Both the position numbers and the translations under genes were made by a program. The notes beneath the pieces were generated by a model. That model was not told where the DNA came from, made no database searches, and saw only the letters and a program-made list of their open reading frames with translations. A DNA stretch of 64,000 bases from Schlesneria sp. DSM 10557 (lineage in GTDB: Bacteria > Planctomycetota > Planctomycetia > Planctomycetales > Planctomycetaceae): NCBI RefSeq assembly GCF_041860085.1, contig NZ_CP124747.1, positions 4,402,001 to 4,466,000 on the forward strand, in the 5' to 3' direction. Positions 48,997-56,867 of this stretch are shown here, piece by piece. Numbering within the stretch: position 1 is the first letter of the stretch; each line of letters begins with the position of its first letter.

Positions 48997-49542
48997 AGGA
49001 CAGTCATCACTCAGGAAGCGGAAAGCCCGAAGAAGAGAAGGCCACCGTCTGCAGCGTGACTCTGCGACAAACCGTTGTTCGTCAGGACCATCATTTATCG
49101 ACAGAAAGACTTTGTCACTGCAACGGGCGCCTGTGCGAGTTTCCCCAGGGTAGCACGGGTTGCCTGGTCTTCCGGGCTACCCGTGTGCGAAGCACAAGAG
49201 GTCTCCCCCGAAACTCACAATCGTCCCGCCAGACGGCAACTTACCCCCCGATCCGGAATTCTCCAGCTTGCATCCGGGTGATCGAACCCCGAGGAACTGG
49301 GTGGCCCTCGTCGGAGAAACACATTTCAGGAGGTCTGTCGATTGAAAACCGAGTCAGTGACCTGCGCCACCGCCAGTATTCCCTTGAATACAACGGCCCT
49401 CGCGCCAGTCCGCAATTCTTCAACACTCTGTCACTGAGCGCTGAAACGGTACCAGTTGAGACAAAGGGGCTATTGTTTTCTGATCATCAGATTTTCTGAT
49501 CAGAAATTCACGAGTGCGACAACAATGGCTTATCAACTCAGT
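48997..49542. other. intergenic region with a GGGTAGC/GCTACCC hairpin
   Basis: About 545 bp with no supported gene between the second DUF1501 gene and the IS21 remnant. At 49148-49182 the arms GGGTAGC and GCTACCC form a 7-bp stem with a 21-nt loop. The GGTAGC/GCTACC core resembles part of the hairpin in the dispersed repeat at 49.9 and 57.5 kb. A GTGC/GCAC mini-hairpin follows. Confidence 0.5.
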
Positions 49543-49877
49543 ATGGACGAGTCATCATCGATTAAGACGTTTGCGTGAGAGCGGCTTGTCTGAGCGAGCG
49601 ATTGCGCAGTCGCTTGGCGTATCGCGAAACTCTGTTCGGCGTCATTTGGCGTTGAAACGGCCAAACGAGACCAAAGCGCCCACGGGTCTGCAGAGGCCGT
49701 GGAAGGGCTCGGTTCGTCTGTTTCCCGGAGTCGTTGCGAGCGATTTCGCGACATCATTTTGTCGAAGCTGGAGCAAGGCCTGGATGCGCAGCAGATTTGC
49801 CTGAACCTCGTCCAAGAGCACGGATCTGATGAAAAGTACGGGTCTGTTCGTCGCTTCGTGAAGAGCCTGGGAATCTG
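49543..49877 (+). pseudogene. IS21-family istA transposase remnant
   Basis: The N-terminal part of an IstA-type transposase, broken by two frameshifts. The frame opens at the ATG at 49543 (MDESSSIK), jumps by about 49567 to the next frame for the helix-turn-helix (LRESGLSERAIAQSLGVSRN), and returns near 49684 to the first frame (EGLGSSVSRSRCERF, LEQGLDAQQICLNLVQEHG, SVRRFVKSLG). It then runs out of homology. The DDE catalytic domain and istB are missing. This is a decayed, long-resident fragment, unlike the intact elements that follow. Confidence 0.8.
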
Positions 49878-49936
49878 GTATGCCGTGTCCCCGGGGGCGT
49901 TTTCCCAGGGGGGCAAGTACCGTCAACTGCCACCCG

Positions 49937-50190
49937 TTGACGCCGACGGAAATTTTGAGCCGCAGGGGAAGTTGTGCCTGATACAACCTCGTGCGGCTGA
50001 CGCCGCCCCGGTCGCCGCGATGACGCGACAACCGGGGCTACCCTCCCAAGGGGCGATACCGTTGATTGAGGATCGTCGGACGAGGCTGGACAGACGTGGC
50101 ATCGACACTTCCAACTTCGAATTCGCTCAAACGCAGAAGAGTTGAATGGAAAAAATAGGGGATGCCAGATATGCAGTGTCCGCGGGTGCG
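49937..50190 (+). repeat. dispersed ~255-bp repeat, copy A
   Basis: This block is homologous to 57510-57775, in the same orientation and diverged by substitutions and small gaps. Its core has an 8-bp stem GCCCCGGT/ACCGGGGC (50005-50012 with 50031-50038) enclosing a 4-bp CGCG stem with an ATGA loop. The other copy keeps the stem by a compensating change. It has no coding capacity I can support. Confidence 0.8.
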
Positions 50191-50420
50191 TTGACTTTAG
50201 GTAACGCGACTGCTCAGGCTTATCCAGCGCTAATCAATGGAGCGTGTCGCACCGGAACGCAGTCTCCAGCCGGTCGCGGCACTCACTGGTTCGCTCACGT
50301 CCCTTCTGACTCTGGCCACCCCACCACCGACCATGCCCGTGCAACTTGAGTTCACTTCAAGTAACGTTTTACGACGATGTGCTGGGGAAAACGACGTCAC
50401 TTCCTTCTGAAACAGGTCGT

Positions 50421-51548
50421 ATGAACAGATTTGTCGTGATGCTGACCGCAGCCGTTTGCCTTGTCGCGCGAGTCGCCGTGGCGGGGGTGGATTTGAGTCA
50501 GTCAACGGTCTCATCCGACTTGAAAATGGTTCCCGCCGGCACGGTGGTGACGGTGTATGTCGTTCTCAAGAACTCGGGCGACACCCCCTCCCATCAGACC
50601 GATGTGCGAGTGCGGTTTCCGCACAATGGATTTCTCGTCCGGATTGACGAGTTGCCCCAGTTGAAACGCGACGACAAAGAACGCGAGGTGACCGCCGTCG
50701 TCGAGATTCCCGCCAGGGGCGAGACTTCGTTTACGTTCGACCTGCTGGCCTCTCGCAAAGAGGCCCAGCACACGCTGTCAGCGGAGATCGAAGCGCGAAA
50801 CTTTCTGGCGGATGCGCGGCTGGATACGGAGTTCTCGATCAAAATCAGCAGCGCCCCTTCGACGGCCGGAGTGGTCATCGGTGGGTTGAGGTTTCATCCG
50901 GCGGCGTTCTGGGTTCTGGGATGGATGGTCTGCGGCGGATTGTTCTTCGTCTGGTTGCGACTTCGCCTGCAGTGGCTCAGAGAACATCCACTGTCCAGCC
51001 GCTTGCCATCGCAGATCAGTCGCGTCCCGGCGCTGGGGCTGGTGGCTCTGATCATGCTTCCGCTGGCGTTTGCGATGGTGGGAACGGGACTCGCGTGGCG
51101 CGATCTGCAAACACTCACCACCTGGAAAGAGGCGGAAGCCACGATCCTCGGGCGACGTGAAGTCATCAGGACACAGACACGAAACCAGGCCGGACGGCGG
51201 CGACAGACAAGCACCACCCGCACGCCCGAATTCGCGCTGAAGTATCAGGCAGGCGACCGCGAAATGATCTCCACCGGCTTCGACACCGGTACCTCCCTGC
51301 ACATCGGCGGCCAGGTGCTCGGGAAGCAGACGATCGACGAGTGGGTCCCAGGCAAAACCATTCCCTGCTGGTACGATCCCACCGACCCCGCCAACGTCAT
51401 CGTCCGCCGCGGCTTCGGCGGAATCTATTTTTTCTTCCTGCTTCCACTCCCCCTTCTCGTATTCGGTCTGTGGCAACTCCGAAAAGTCAGTCAGGCCGTC
51501 AGCCAACTGGACGAACTCGAATGGGAATCGAGCGAGAACGCGACCTGA
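50421..51548 (+). CDS. membrane protein with repeat-type extracytoplasmic domain and DUF3592-like domain
   Basis: About 375 residues from the ATG at 50421, where a signal peptide begins (VVMLTAAVCLVARVAVAG). A longer frame upstream is not protein-like. The first domain (residues 25-150) has the CARDB/DUF11 feel (GTVVTVYVVLKNSGDTPSHQ). Two membrane segments follow (FWVLGWMVCGGLFFVWL and ALGLVALIMLPLAFAMVGTG). The last domain has DUF3592 marks (WKEAEATILGRREVI, CWYDPTDPANVIVR) and ends in a hydrophobic helix. It lies between repeat copy A and the IS3 element. Function is unknown. Confidence 0.75.
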   Translation: MNRFVVMLTAAVCLVARVAVAGVDLSQSTVSSDLKMVPAGTVVTVYVVLKNSGDTPSHQTDVRVRFPHNGFLVRIDELPQLKRDDKEREVTAVVEIPARGETSFTFDLLASRKEAQHTLSAEIEARNFLADARLDTEFSIKISSAPSTAGVVIGGLRFHPAAFWVLGWMVCGGLFFVWLRLRLQWLREHPLSSRLPSQISRVPALGLVALIMLPLAFAMVGTGLAWRDLQTLTTWKEAEATILGRREVIRTQTRNQAGRRRQTSTTRTPEFALKYQAGDREMISTGFDTGTSLHIGGQVLGKQTIDEWVPGKTIPCWYDPTDPANVIVRRGFGGIYFFFLLPLPLLVFGLWQLRKVSQAVSQLDELEWESSENAT

Positions 51549-51571
51549 AGTGTGATCAAGATCCACTCACA

Positions 51572-51583
51572 GTCAGCACCTCA
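51572..51583 (+). repeat. 12-bp inverted partner of the IS3 left end
   Basis: GTCAGCACCTCA at 51572-51583 is the exact reverse complement of the first 12 bases of the IS3 left terminal repeat (51606-51617) and the same as the last 12 bases of its right end. It lies 22 bp outside the element and could be a remnant of an earlier copy or part of a target hairpin. Confidence 0.7.
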
Positions 51584-51671
51584 CACTCGGCCAAGAAGGC
51601 AATTGTGAGGTGCTGACGATTTCACGGACAGTTCAACATCTTAAACTGGAAGCCCCAGAAAGGATTGTTGG

Positions 51672-51899
51672 ATGTCTAAGAAAGTCGAAAAGAGAAACGC
51701 AAAACGAACACGCCGGAGCTTCACGGAGGAGTTCAAGAAAGAAGCGGTTGCCTTGCTGCTGGATGGACACTCTGCCAGTTCCGTTGCGGAGCGACTGGGC
51801 CTGTCGAGCCCCAATGTTCTCTACCGATGGAAGCAGGCGCAGCTTGAGGAGTCGGGCCCGATCGCAAGCACGCTGGAAGCGCGAGTCCACGAACTGTAA
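51672..51899 (+). CDS. IS3 OrfA, shortened by a premature TAA
   Basis: A helix-turn-helix protein of 75 residues (RRSFTEEFKKEAVALLLDG, then SSVAERLGLSSPNVLYRWK). The same frame continues after the TAA at 51897-51899 for 24 more codons with the normal OrfA ending (ELQRVIRERDILKKALAIFG) to a TGA at 51972-51974. The TAA therefore looks like a nonsense change in a former Glu codon. A run of seven A (51938-51944, read A-AAA-AAA) lies in the right phase for the -1 frameshift that normally joins OrfA to OrfB. Confidence 0.9.
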   Translation: MSKKVEKRNAKRTRRSFTEEFKKEAVALLLDGHSASSVAERLGLSSPNVLYRWKQAQLEESGPIASTLEARVHEL

Positions 51900-51970
51900 G
51901 TGGAGCTTCAGCGAGTGATTCGGGAGCGTGACATCCTAAAAAAAGCGTTGGCCATTTTCGGCCGCAACGA

Positions 51971-52837
51971 GTGAGGGACATCTACGCTGCCGTGCCGGGG
52001 ATTGCACAATCAAGCAGCACTCAGATTCGTGTGGTGTGCGAGGTGTTGGGAGTCAGTCGGTCCGCGTATTACGCTTGGAGAGAGCGTACCCCCAGCGGGC
52101 GAGAATCTCGTGACACGCGACTTGCTCAACAAATCCAAGCCATCTTTTGGAACCATCGCCGCCGTTATGGCGCGCGTCGAATTGCGGAGGAGTTAGCCGA
52201 TCAAGGAGAGATCTGCTCACCGCGAAAAGTGACTCAACTGCTGAGTTTACAGGGGCTGCGGGCCATTCAACCGAAGTCGTTCGCCCCCAAGACAACGCAG
52301 AGCCGACATCGTTTAGGGTACAGCCCGAATTTGTTACTTGAGGCTCCTGAGCCGAGTTCACTGAATGACCATTGGGTTGGTGACATCAGCTACGTCCCCC
52401 TGACGGACGGGCGTTTCTGCTATCTCGCTATTCTCATGGATCGCTATTCAAGGCGGATCGTCGGCTGGAATGTCGATCAGTCGATGACAGAAGAACTGGT
52501 GATCCCCGCTCTCCAGGCTGCAATCCGTGACCGTCAGCCCGCCCCGATGATGATTCACCATACCGACCGAGGAGGGCAGTACGCGGGAGGCCGGTATCGC
52601 GCGATCCTTCGTCGGGCAGACTCCCGACAAAGCATGAGCCGTGCTGACAACTGTTACGACAACGCCTTCATGGAATCTTGCTTCGGCACCCTCGAGACAG
52701 AACTCGAAATGACCGACTACAGACATCACCGCATCGCCCGGCGTGAGATCGGTGAGTACATCGCCTACTACAACCTCAACCGAAAACACTCCGCCCTCGG
52801 ATACTTAACCCCGCATCAGTTCGAACTGCAGGAGTGA
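51971..52837 (+). CDS. IS3 transposase OrfB
   Basis: A 288-residue DDE transposase of the IS3 family, in the -1 frame relative to orfA with a GTG overlapping the orfA TGA. An HTH_21-like part (HRRRYGARRIAEELADQG) precedes the rve catalytic core. Catalytic residues are seen in GDISYVPL (Asp), HTDRGGQY (Asp) and the end block SMSRADNCYDNA...FMESCFGTLETEL (Glu). The protein is intact. Without OrfAB fusion it would have to be made from the GTG start. Confidence 0.93.
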   Translation: MRDIYAAVPGIAQSSSTQIRVVCEVLGVSRSAYYAWRERTPSGRESRDTRLAQQIQAIFWNHRRRYGARRIAEELADQGEICSPRKVTQLLSLQGLRAIQPKSFAPKTTQSRHRLGYSPNLLLEAPEPSSLNDHWVGDISYVPLTDGRFCYLAILMDRYSRRIVGWNVDQSMTEELVIPALQAAIRDRQPAPMMIHHTDRGGQYAGGRYRAILRRADSRQSMSRADNCYDNAFMESCFGTLETELEMTDYRHHRIARREIGEYIAYYNLNRKHSALGYLTPHQFELQE

Positions 52838-53167
52838 TTTCTTGTGCGTTGAACTGTCCGTGAAATCGTCAGCACCTCAGTCGGTGATAGGATGTTGGCG
52901 AAACCATCAACTGCTTTCGTTGAGAATCTTCCAAGTACTCCATCACGTTGCTCCTTCGGCAGAAGGAGCCTGAAAAATTCCGCGAACAAAATCATTCTGA
53001 TAGGCTAACGAATAAAGTACGGCTTCTCTGTTGTAACACTTGTCATAATGATCAACAGATAATTTGATTTGACTCTCAACAGAGATTCATACAGAATCCA
53101 TGCAGCAAATAAGTGTTCTAGCGTTCCGGAGCTATGTCTAAGATTTGCTCGTCGGTGTTTCGCACAC

Positions 53168-53189
53168 AGGAGTTTGACCATGATGCATA
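53168..53189 (+). promoter_or_regulatory. ribosome site and first codons of a gene split by IS5
   Basis: AGGAG at 53168-53172 is followed after 7 nt by ATG ATG CAT A. This open start is cut by the IS5 element after the third codon. Joining base 53189 to base 54123, with TA counted once, continues in frame into the signal peptide at 54125. Upstream, 52880-53167 is AT-rich, probably carries the promoter, and has no other gene. Confidence 0.85.
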
Positions 53190-53272
53190 GAAGCAGTTTC
53201 AAAACCCTATTTTTGCAATAATTACTCTGGCAGGCAATTTGCATACCGATAAGGGAGAAAGGAGTCCCTTAC

Positions 53273-53719
53273 ATGCGAATTACCCTGTCCATGTGGCCCC
53301 AGCGACGGCGGCCGAATACGACAGGGTCCAGGACGGTCCCGAAGCCTTTTCTTGATGATGCCCAGTGGAATTCCATCAAAGATCTGTTTGCAAACCCTCT
53401 TCCATCCCCGCTGGGAGGCCGACCACGAGTCGAGCCTCGACCCTGTCTGGAGGGAATTTTGTGGGTCCTGAAGAGCGGAGGACGATGGCAAGATTTACCA
53501 GAGCGATACCCCTCTCCTGCAACATGCTGGCGAAGGCTCAAGGAGTGGACGGAGAGAGGAATCATGGTCAAAACGTGGGAACGTCTCCTGAAGTCCCTTG
53601 ATCGACAGAAACAGCTGAACTGGTCGCAGGCAATGGGTGATGGCACCTTTTCGCCTGCAAAAAAGGGGGCGCCGAGGTTGGCAAGACCAAGAAAGGCAAA
53701 GGAACGAAACTCATGCTGA
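53273..53719 (+). CDS. IS5 transposase, frame 1 part
   Basis: A 148-residue N-terminal half of an IS5-type transposase (FLDDAQWNSIKDLFANP, LEGILWVLKSGGRWQDLP). The first catalytic Asp lies in MGDGTFSP. At 53659-53665 the bases read A-AAA-AAG in the correct phase for -1 ribosomal frameshifting. After it the frame-1 product ends in an unrelated tail. The frameshifted product continues as GAEVGKTKKGKGTK, the normal IS5 sequence. Confidence 0.92.
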   Translation: MRITLSMWPQRRRPNTTGSRTVPKPFLDDAQWNSIKDLFANPLPSPLGGRPRVEPRPCLEGILWVLKSGGRWQDLPERYPSPATCWRRLKEWTERGIMVKTWERLLKSLDRQKQLNWSQAMGDGTFSPAKKGAPRLARPRKAKERNSC

Positions 53720-54111
53720 TGACGGACGGTAACGGCGTCCCCATCTCGGGGTTCACCATTTCTGCACAGGTCGCCGAAGTCAACACGATCGAGACGCTGG
53801 TCGACATTCAAGTTGCTGGCCAGAAACCGGAGAGGCTGCTGTACGATAAGGCTGCCGATGCGGATTGGATTCGTGATACGCTCAAACTGCGAGGTATCGA
53901 GCAAATCACACCCCACCGAAAAGGCCGGAAGAAGCCGTCTCGACAAGACGGGCGAAGCCTGAGGCGATATGCGAGTCGCTGGAAAGTGGAACGCACGATC
54001 AGTTGGCTAGGCTATCAAAGAAGACTTCTTGTCCGGCATGAATACTACCCACATCTCTTCGAAGGTTTTTTCCACCTCGCCTGCCTAATGATATGCTTGA
54101 ACCGGTTTTGA
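53713..54111 (+). CDS. IS5 transposase, frame 2 part
   Basis: A 132-residue C-terminal half with the second Asp (LLYDKAADADW) and the catalytic Glu (RWKVERTISWL), plus the family end RRLLVRHEYYPHLFEGFFHLA. It is read in the -1 frame from the slippery heptamer at 53659-53665, so the functional protein is the fusion. All three catalytic residues are present across the two frames. Confidence 0.92.
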   Translation: MLMTDGNGVPISGFTISAQVAEVNTIETLVDIQVAGQKPERLLYDKAADADWIRDTLKLRGIEQITPHRKGRKKPSRQDGRSLRRYASRWKVERTISWLGYQRRLLVRHEYYPHLFEGFFHLACLMICLNRF

Positions 54112-54124
54112 AACTGCTTCTAGT

Positions 54125-54460
54125 GTGATTCTGTCTCTGGCATTGATTGGGTTTTCCGCTTCGGCCGTGCTCGCCGAAGAGCTACCAAAAAACGCTGTCA
54201 AGGTCGGTGACACGAAGGACGCCAGCGACAGGAAGTACACCGTCGAGTTCGAGATCGCTGGCGGGAAGACGGCAAAGGTCGCGGCGGGCGAGTCGAAAGT
54301 GTTTGAGCTTCAAGATGTGACAAAGGAGTTCCACTGGTACAATGTGGCGGGCAACGAGCGGATCCGTGAGCGCGTCGCAAATGATGCGAATTTTAACTGG
54401 GTCAAGATCTCCCGTGCTGGTAACGGTGCGATCGAATGGACTTTCTACAGGGCGAAATGA
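54125..54460 (+). CDS. 3' part of a small secreted protein gene split by IS5
   Basis: The surviving frame runs 111 residues from a GTG to the stop. It begins inside a signal peptide (ILSLALIGFSASAVLA-EE), and its own start now lacks a good ribosome site. Removing the IS5 element and one TA gives the original gene: AGGAG, then MMHSV and the same signal peptide, with a mature product of about 95 residues (NAVKVGDTKDASDRKYTVEF...WTFYRAK). The mature part has no cysteines and looks mostly beta. I do not recognise the family. The gene is probably silenced, although promoter activity from the IS end is possible. Confidence 0.8.
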   Translation: MILSLALIGFSASAVLAEELPKNAVKVGDTKDASDRKYTVEFEIAGGKTAKVAAGESKVFELQDVTKEFHWYNVAGNERIRERVANDANFNWVKISRAGNGAIEWTFYRAK

Positions 54461-54575
54461 CCTGCCCGGGACCGAACCAGGCGATTCAACAGCCGAGGGG
54501 CAGGTTTGCTGGGGCTCTCAGCTCTCCGGGCCCCGTCGCTGCTGAGCTATGTCTGCATGTTGAAAGCGACTTAAC

Positions 54576-55595
54576 GTGAGCATTGAAATTGTTCTCACTC
54601 CTGAAAACGCCTCACGTGCTGAACTCGTGGCCCATCTTTTCGAACTCGGTTATCAAACATGCCGCCATCTCTGGGACTGGCCCGCGGGCAGCCAAAACTT
54701 TCACTGGTTCCAAGAGGCGGAGCATTTGTCATTCGATGGCGTGGAGGCAACAGTTTACCGCGATCTCGACGAATCTATTTGGCTCCTGCACACACGGACT
54801 CGCAGCTCCGCGAGCAACGGTGATCGCCAGCACCAGAACCGGACCATCCGAAGCGCACGCAAGAAATTCGGCGGTTCGTTTTACAACGACTGGTCGGGGA
54901 GGAACCGGTACATCAAACTCGAGCTGGACTCACGCGACGCGGTCGCTCGCGGTATTTATTTGTCTTACGAGATGGTGTCCGAAAAGATCTCTTCTCTACG
55001 CATTGTGCTACCAGAGGCAGACGAACGACTTGAAAAGATGGTTGGAACACCTTTTGAGCCACTTGCTGATGTTGACCCAACGCGTGTTCTATACAACGCA
55101 CTTTTCCCATTCGCTGTCGCCGCGATCGAGCACTTTTTCAGTCAAAGCTTCAAGATCATGCTTCGACATGATTCCGATGCACAGGTCAAACTACGATCGC
55201 AAAACAAGAAGATAGAGATTCCGGACGTGTACGCGATTCGCGATGGAGAGAAAACAATCGAGGATGTTGTCGCAGAGTGGTACAGTTTTCAGAATATCGG
55301 CAGCATTCATACTGCATTCAAAGAATGGTTCGGTATAGATTTTCAAGCACTTATCCGTCGTCGCAAGAAAATAGGTATCAAACTACCAATACTCGAACGT
55401 CGGTTGGCTGCGCTGATCGACTTTCGCCATGGCGTCGTCCACCGGTTCGCGCTTGATCACGGGCTTCGTAAGCAGGATATTGTCGATACTCTAAATCACC
55501 GTGCGCGAATATGCTCGGGTAAGTCGCCTATGAGAGCAATTGTTTGTGTTTGTCGTGGTTTCGTTTTCTCAGGTAGCGTCGAACGTTGGTCATGA
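54576..55595 (+). CDS. HEPN-like protein truncated by IS630 (fused to IS-encoded tail)
   Basis: A 339-residue frame from a GTG at 54576. Residues 1-306 are native; the last 33 are read from the IS630 left end. From about residue 170 the chain looks like a helical HEPN domain (LFPFAVAAIEHFFSQSFKIM) ending in FRHGVVHRF. This carries an R284-x4-H289 motif of the kind used by HEPN ribonucleases. The N-terminal half (FHWFQEAEHLSFDGVEATVY) is a separate unknown domain. The original protein was 332 residues, and its last 26 codons lie at 56673-56753. HEPN proteins often act in defence or toxin systems. Its present activity is doubtful because the closing helix is lost. Confidence 0.75.
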   Translation: MSIEIVLTPENASRAELVAHLFELGYQTCRHLWDWPAGSQNFHWFQEAEHLSFDGVEATVYRDLDESIWLLHTRTRSSASNGDRQHQNRTIRSARKKFGGSFYNDWSGRNRYIKLELDSRDAVARGIYLSYEMVSEKISSLRIVLPEADERLEKMVGTPFEPLADVDPTRVLYNALFPFAVAAIEHFFSQSFKIMLRHDSDAQVKLRSQNKKIEIPDVYAIRDGEKTIEDVVAEWYSFQNIGSIHTAFKEWFGIDFQALIRRRKKIGIKLPILERRLAALIDFRHGVVHRFALDHGLRKQDIVDTLNHRARICSGKSPMRAIVCVCRGFVFSGSVERWS

Positions 55596-56670
55596 GTGCG
55601 GGCATGGTCGGCCGGGTATGGTTCCGGGTGGCGTTGGCATGAAGATCCTGCCAGACACGCTCGATCTTATTGTCATCGGGACAGTAGGGAGGAAGAAAAT
55701 GGAGTTGCAGTCGCTGACCTTGCTCTGTCGCCAGGCTGAGTCGCACCTGTTCCGTACTGTGAATCGAATAGTTATCCAGGATCACATGAATTCGCTTTGC
55801 ACCCGGGTAACTTGTGACGAGTTTCCAAAGTAACAAGATGAAGAGCAGGCTGGTCTTTCTCTCTCCTTCCACCCAGGTGAGTTCACCCGTCCGTGAATCC
55901 AAGGCACCAGCCAAGTACCGCTTCACATTCTTTCCCGGAGTGGACACCTGTTTTTGTTGACCACGAACCATCCAGTCCAGCCCGATTTTCGGATTCAAGT
56001 GAATATCCACTTCATCGACATAGACCAGGACTTCATCCTGCGGGAGCCGGGCAATGAGTCGCTGAATCTGTCGCAGTTTCCGACGTTTTGCAGGTTCCGA
56101 CCATGGGCAACCGACCGTCGCTTTGGGTCTGCCACGGCGAGCGCCGATCATTTTCAGGGCACGGCTCATCGTGGCCACATGAATGCGGATTCCCGTCTCC
56201 CGCTTGAGTACTTTAACGAGCATTTCCCTGGTCCAGGTGGGACGCGTCCAGCCAAACTCTTCAGGAGACGAGGCCACCACCTCATACAGGCGACCCAGGT
56301 ATTCCTCGTCCAGTTTGCGATCCCCGTTCTCCTCGCGACGATCAACAAGCCCCGCTTCCCCGGCAGCCAGAAAACGTTCCCTGACGCGACGAACGGTCGA
56401 CTCCGCGACTCTCAGCATCCTCGCAATCTTCGCCACGCTATCGCCCTCCAGAAGATTGAGGACGATTTGATAACGAATCTTCAATTGTCCGTCACGGCAT
56501 CTCCGCATGTTCTTCAGAATTCGCCGCTTGTCATGACGACTCGGGCTTTGAATAATTCCTTCCATGGGAATCTCTCCTTGAATAATTGGTTCCAAACCAC
56601 ACCCAATTATACCCTTGGAGCGATTCCCTTCTTTTCAACTACTGACCGAGCATATTCGCGCACGGTGATT
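55494..56670 (-). mobile_element. IS630-family insertion sequence, 1,177 bp
   Basis: The element has perfect 25-bp terminal inverted repeats (55494-55518 and 56646-56670, starting AATCACCGTGCGCG) and TA on both sides (55492-55493 and 56671-56672), the usual IS630 target duplication. It contains one transposase gene on the minus strand with a complete DDE set. It interrupts the HEPN-like gene, and the reading frame is restored when the element and one TA are removed. Confidence 0.93.
55528..56565 (-). CDS. IS630-family transposase
   Basis: A 345-residue transposase. I start at the ATG at 56565 because AAGGAG lies 8 nt before it; an ATG 30 nt upstream is less well placed. The N-terminal helix-turn-helix region (GDSVAKIARMLRVAESTVRR) is followed by the catalytic domain with VYVDEVDIHLNPK (Asp), IHVILDNYSIHST (Asp) and PPYCPDDNKIERVWQ (Glu). 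Everything needed for transposition seems present, so the element may be active. Confidence 0.95.
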   Translation of the reverse strand: MEGIIQSPSRHDKRRILKNMRRCRDGQLKIRYQIVLNLLEGDSVAKIARMLRVAESTVRRVRERFLAAGEAGLVDRREENGDRKLDEEYLGRLYEVVASSPEEFGWTRPTWTREMLVKVLKRETGIRIHVATMSRALKMIGARRGRPKATVGCPWSEPAKRRKLRQIQRLIARLPQDEVLVYVDEVDIHLNPKIGLDWMVRGQQKQVSTPGKNVKRYLAGALDSRTGELTWVEGERKTSLLFILLLWKLVTSYPGAKRIHVILDNYSIHSTEQVRLSLATEQGQRLQLHFLPPYCPDDNKIERVWQDLHANATRNHTRPTMPALMTNVRRYLRKRNHDKHKQLLS

Positions 56671-56672
56671 TA

Positions 56673-56753
56673 GATATGGTTCAGGTGCTCATTGACGTTT
56701 TTGTCGATGATTTGGAGAAACGCCGGGGAATCCCGATACGTGACCCGAAATAG
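56673..56753 (+). pseudogene. detached 3' end of the HEPN-like gene
   Basis: Twenty-six codons and a TAG stop in the frame that continues codon 306 of the HEPN-like gene after one TA: DMVQVLIDVFVDDLEKRRG and then IPIRDPK. The stretch looks like the amphipathic final helix of that domain. It has no ribosome site of its own and should not be translated. Confidence 0.85.
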
Positions 56754-56867
56754 TGCAACATAACAATCGTTTTAGTTGGAGCCACTGGCCGCGCCTTTCG
56801 TGAGATCAGTGTTAGTTTGCTGAGGACCGGTTAACGGTGACGTTGTTGTTTACAGGAGCATCGGAAA

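Larger units (their letters stand above)
51606..52879 (+). mobile_element. IS3-family insertion sequence, 1,274 bp
   Basis: The ends are perfect 32-bp terminal inverted repeats (51606-51637 and 52848-52879) beginning TGAGGTGCTGACG and ending CA, as usual for IS3. Inside are orfA and orfB in the usual -1 phase. I see no clear 3-4-bp target duplication (TTG on the left, GTC on the right), so the insertion is either old or rearranged. The ends are intact, but orfA has a stop codon. Confidence 0.92.
53190..54120 (+). mobile_element. IS5-family insertion sequence, 931 bp
   Basis: The element has perfect 17-bp terminal inverted repeats (GAAGCAGTTTCAAAACC at 53190-53206, complement at 54104-54120) and a TA target duplication (53188-53189 and 54121-54122). 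It codes for one transposase in two overlapping frames joined by a canonical slippery heptamer. Size and organisation fit the IS427-type branch of IS5. It interrupts a small secreted protein gene. Confidence 0.92.

Noticed and set aside
51603..52882. Target-site duplication for the IS3 element
   Set aside because: Flanking triplets are TTG and GTC, not identical.
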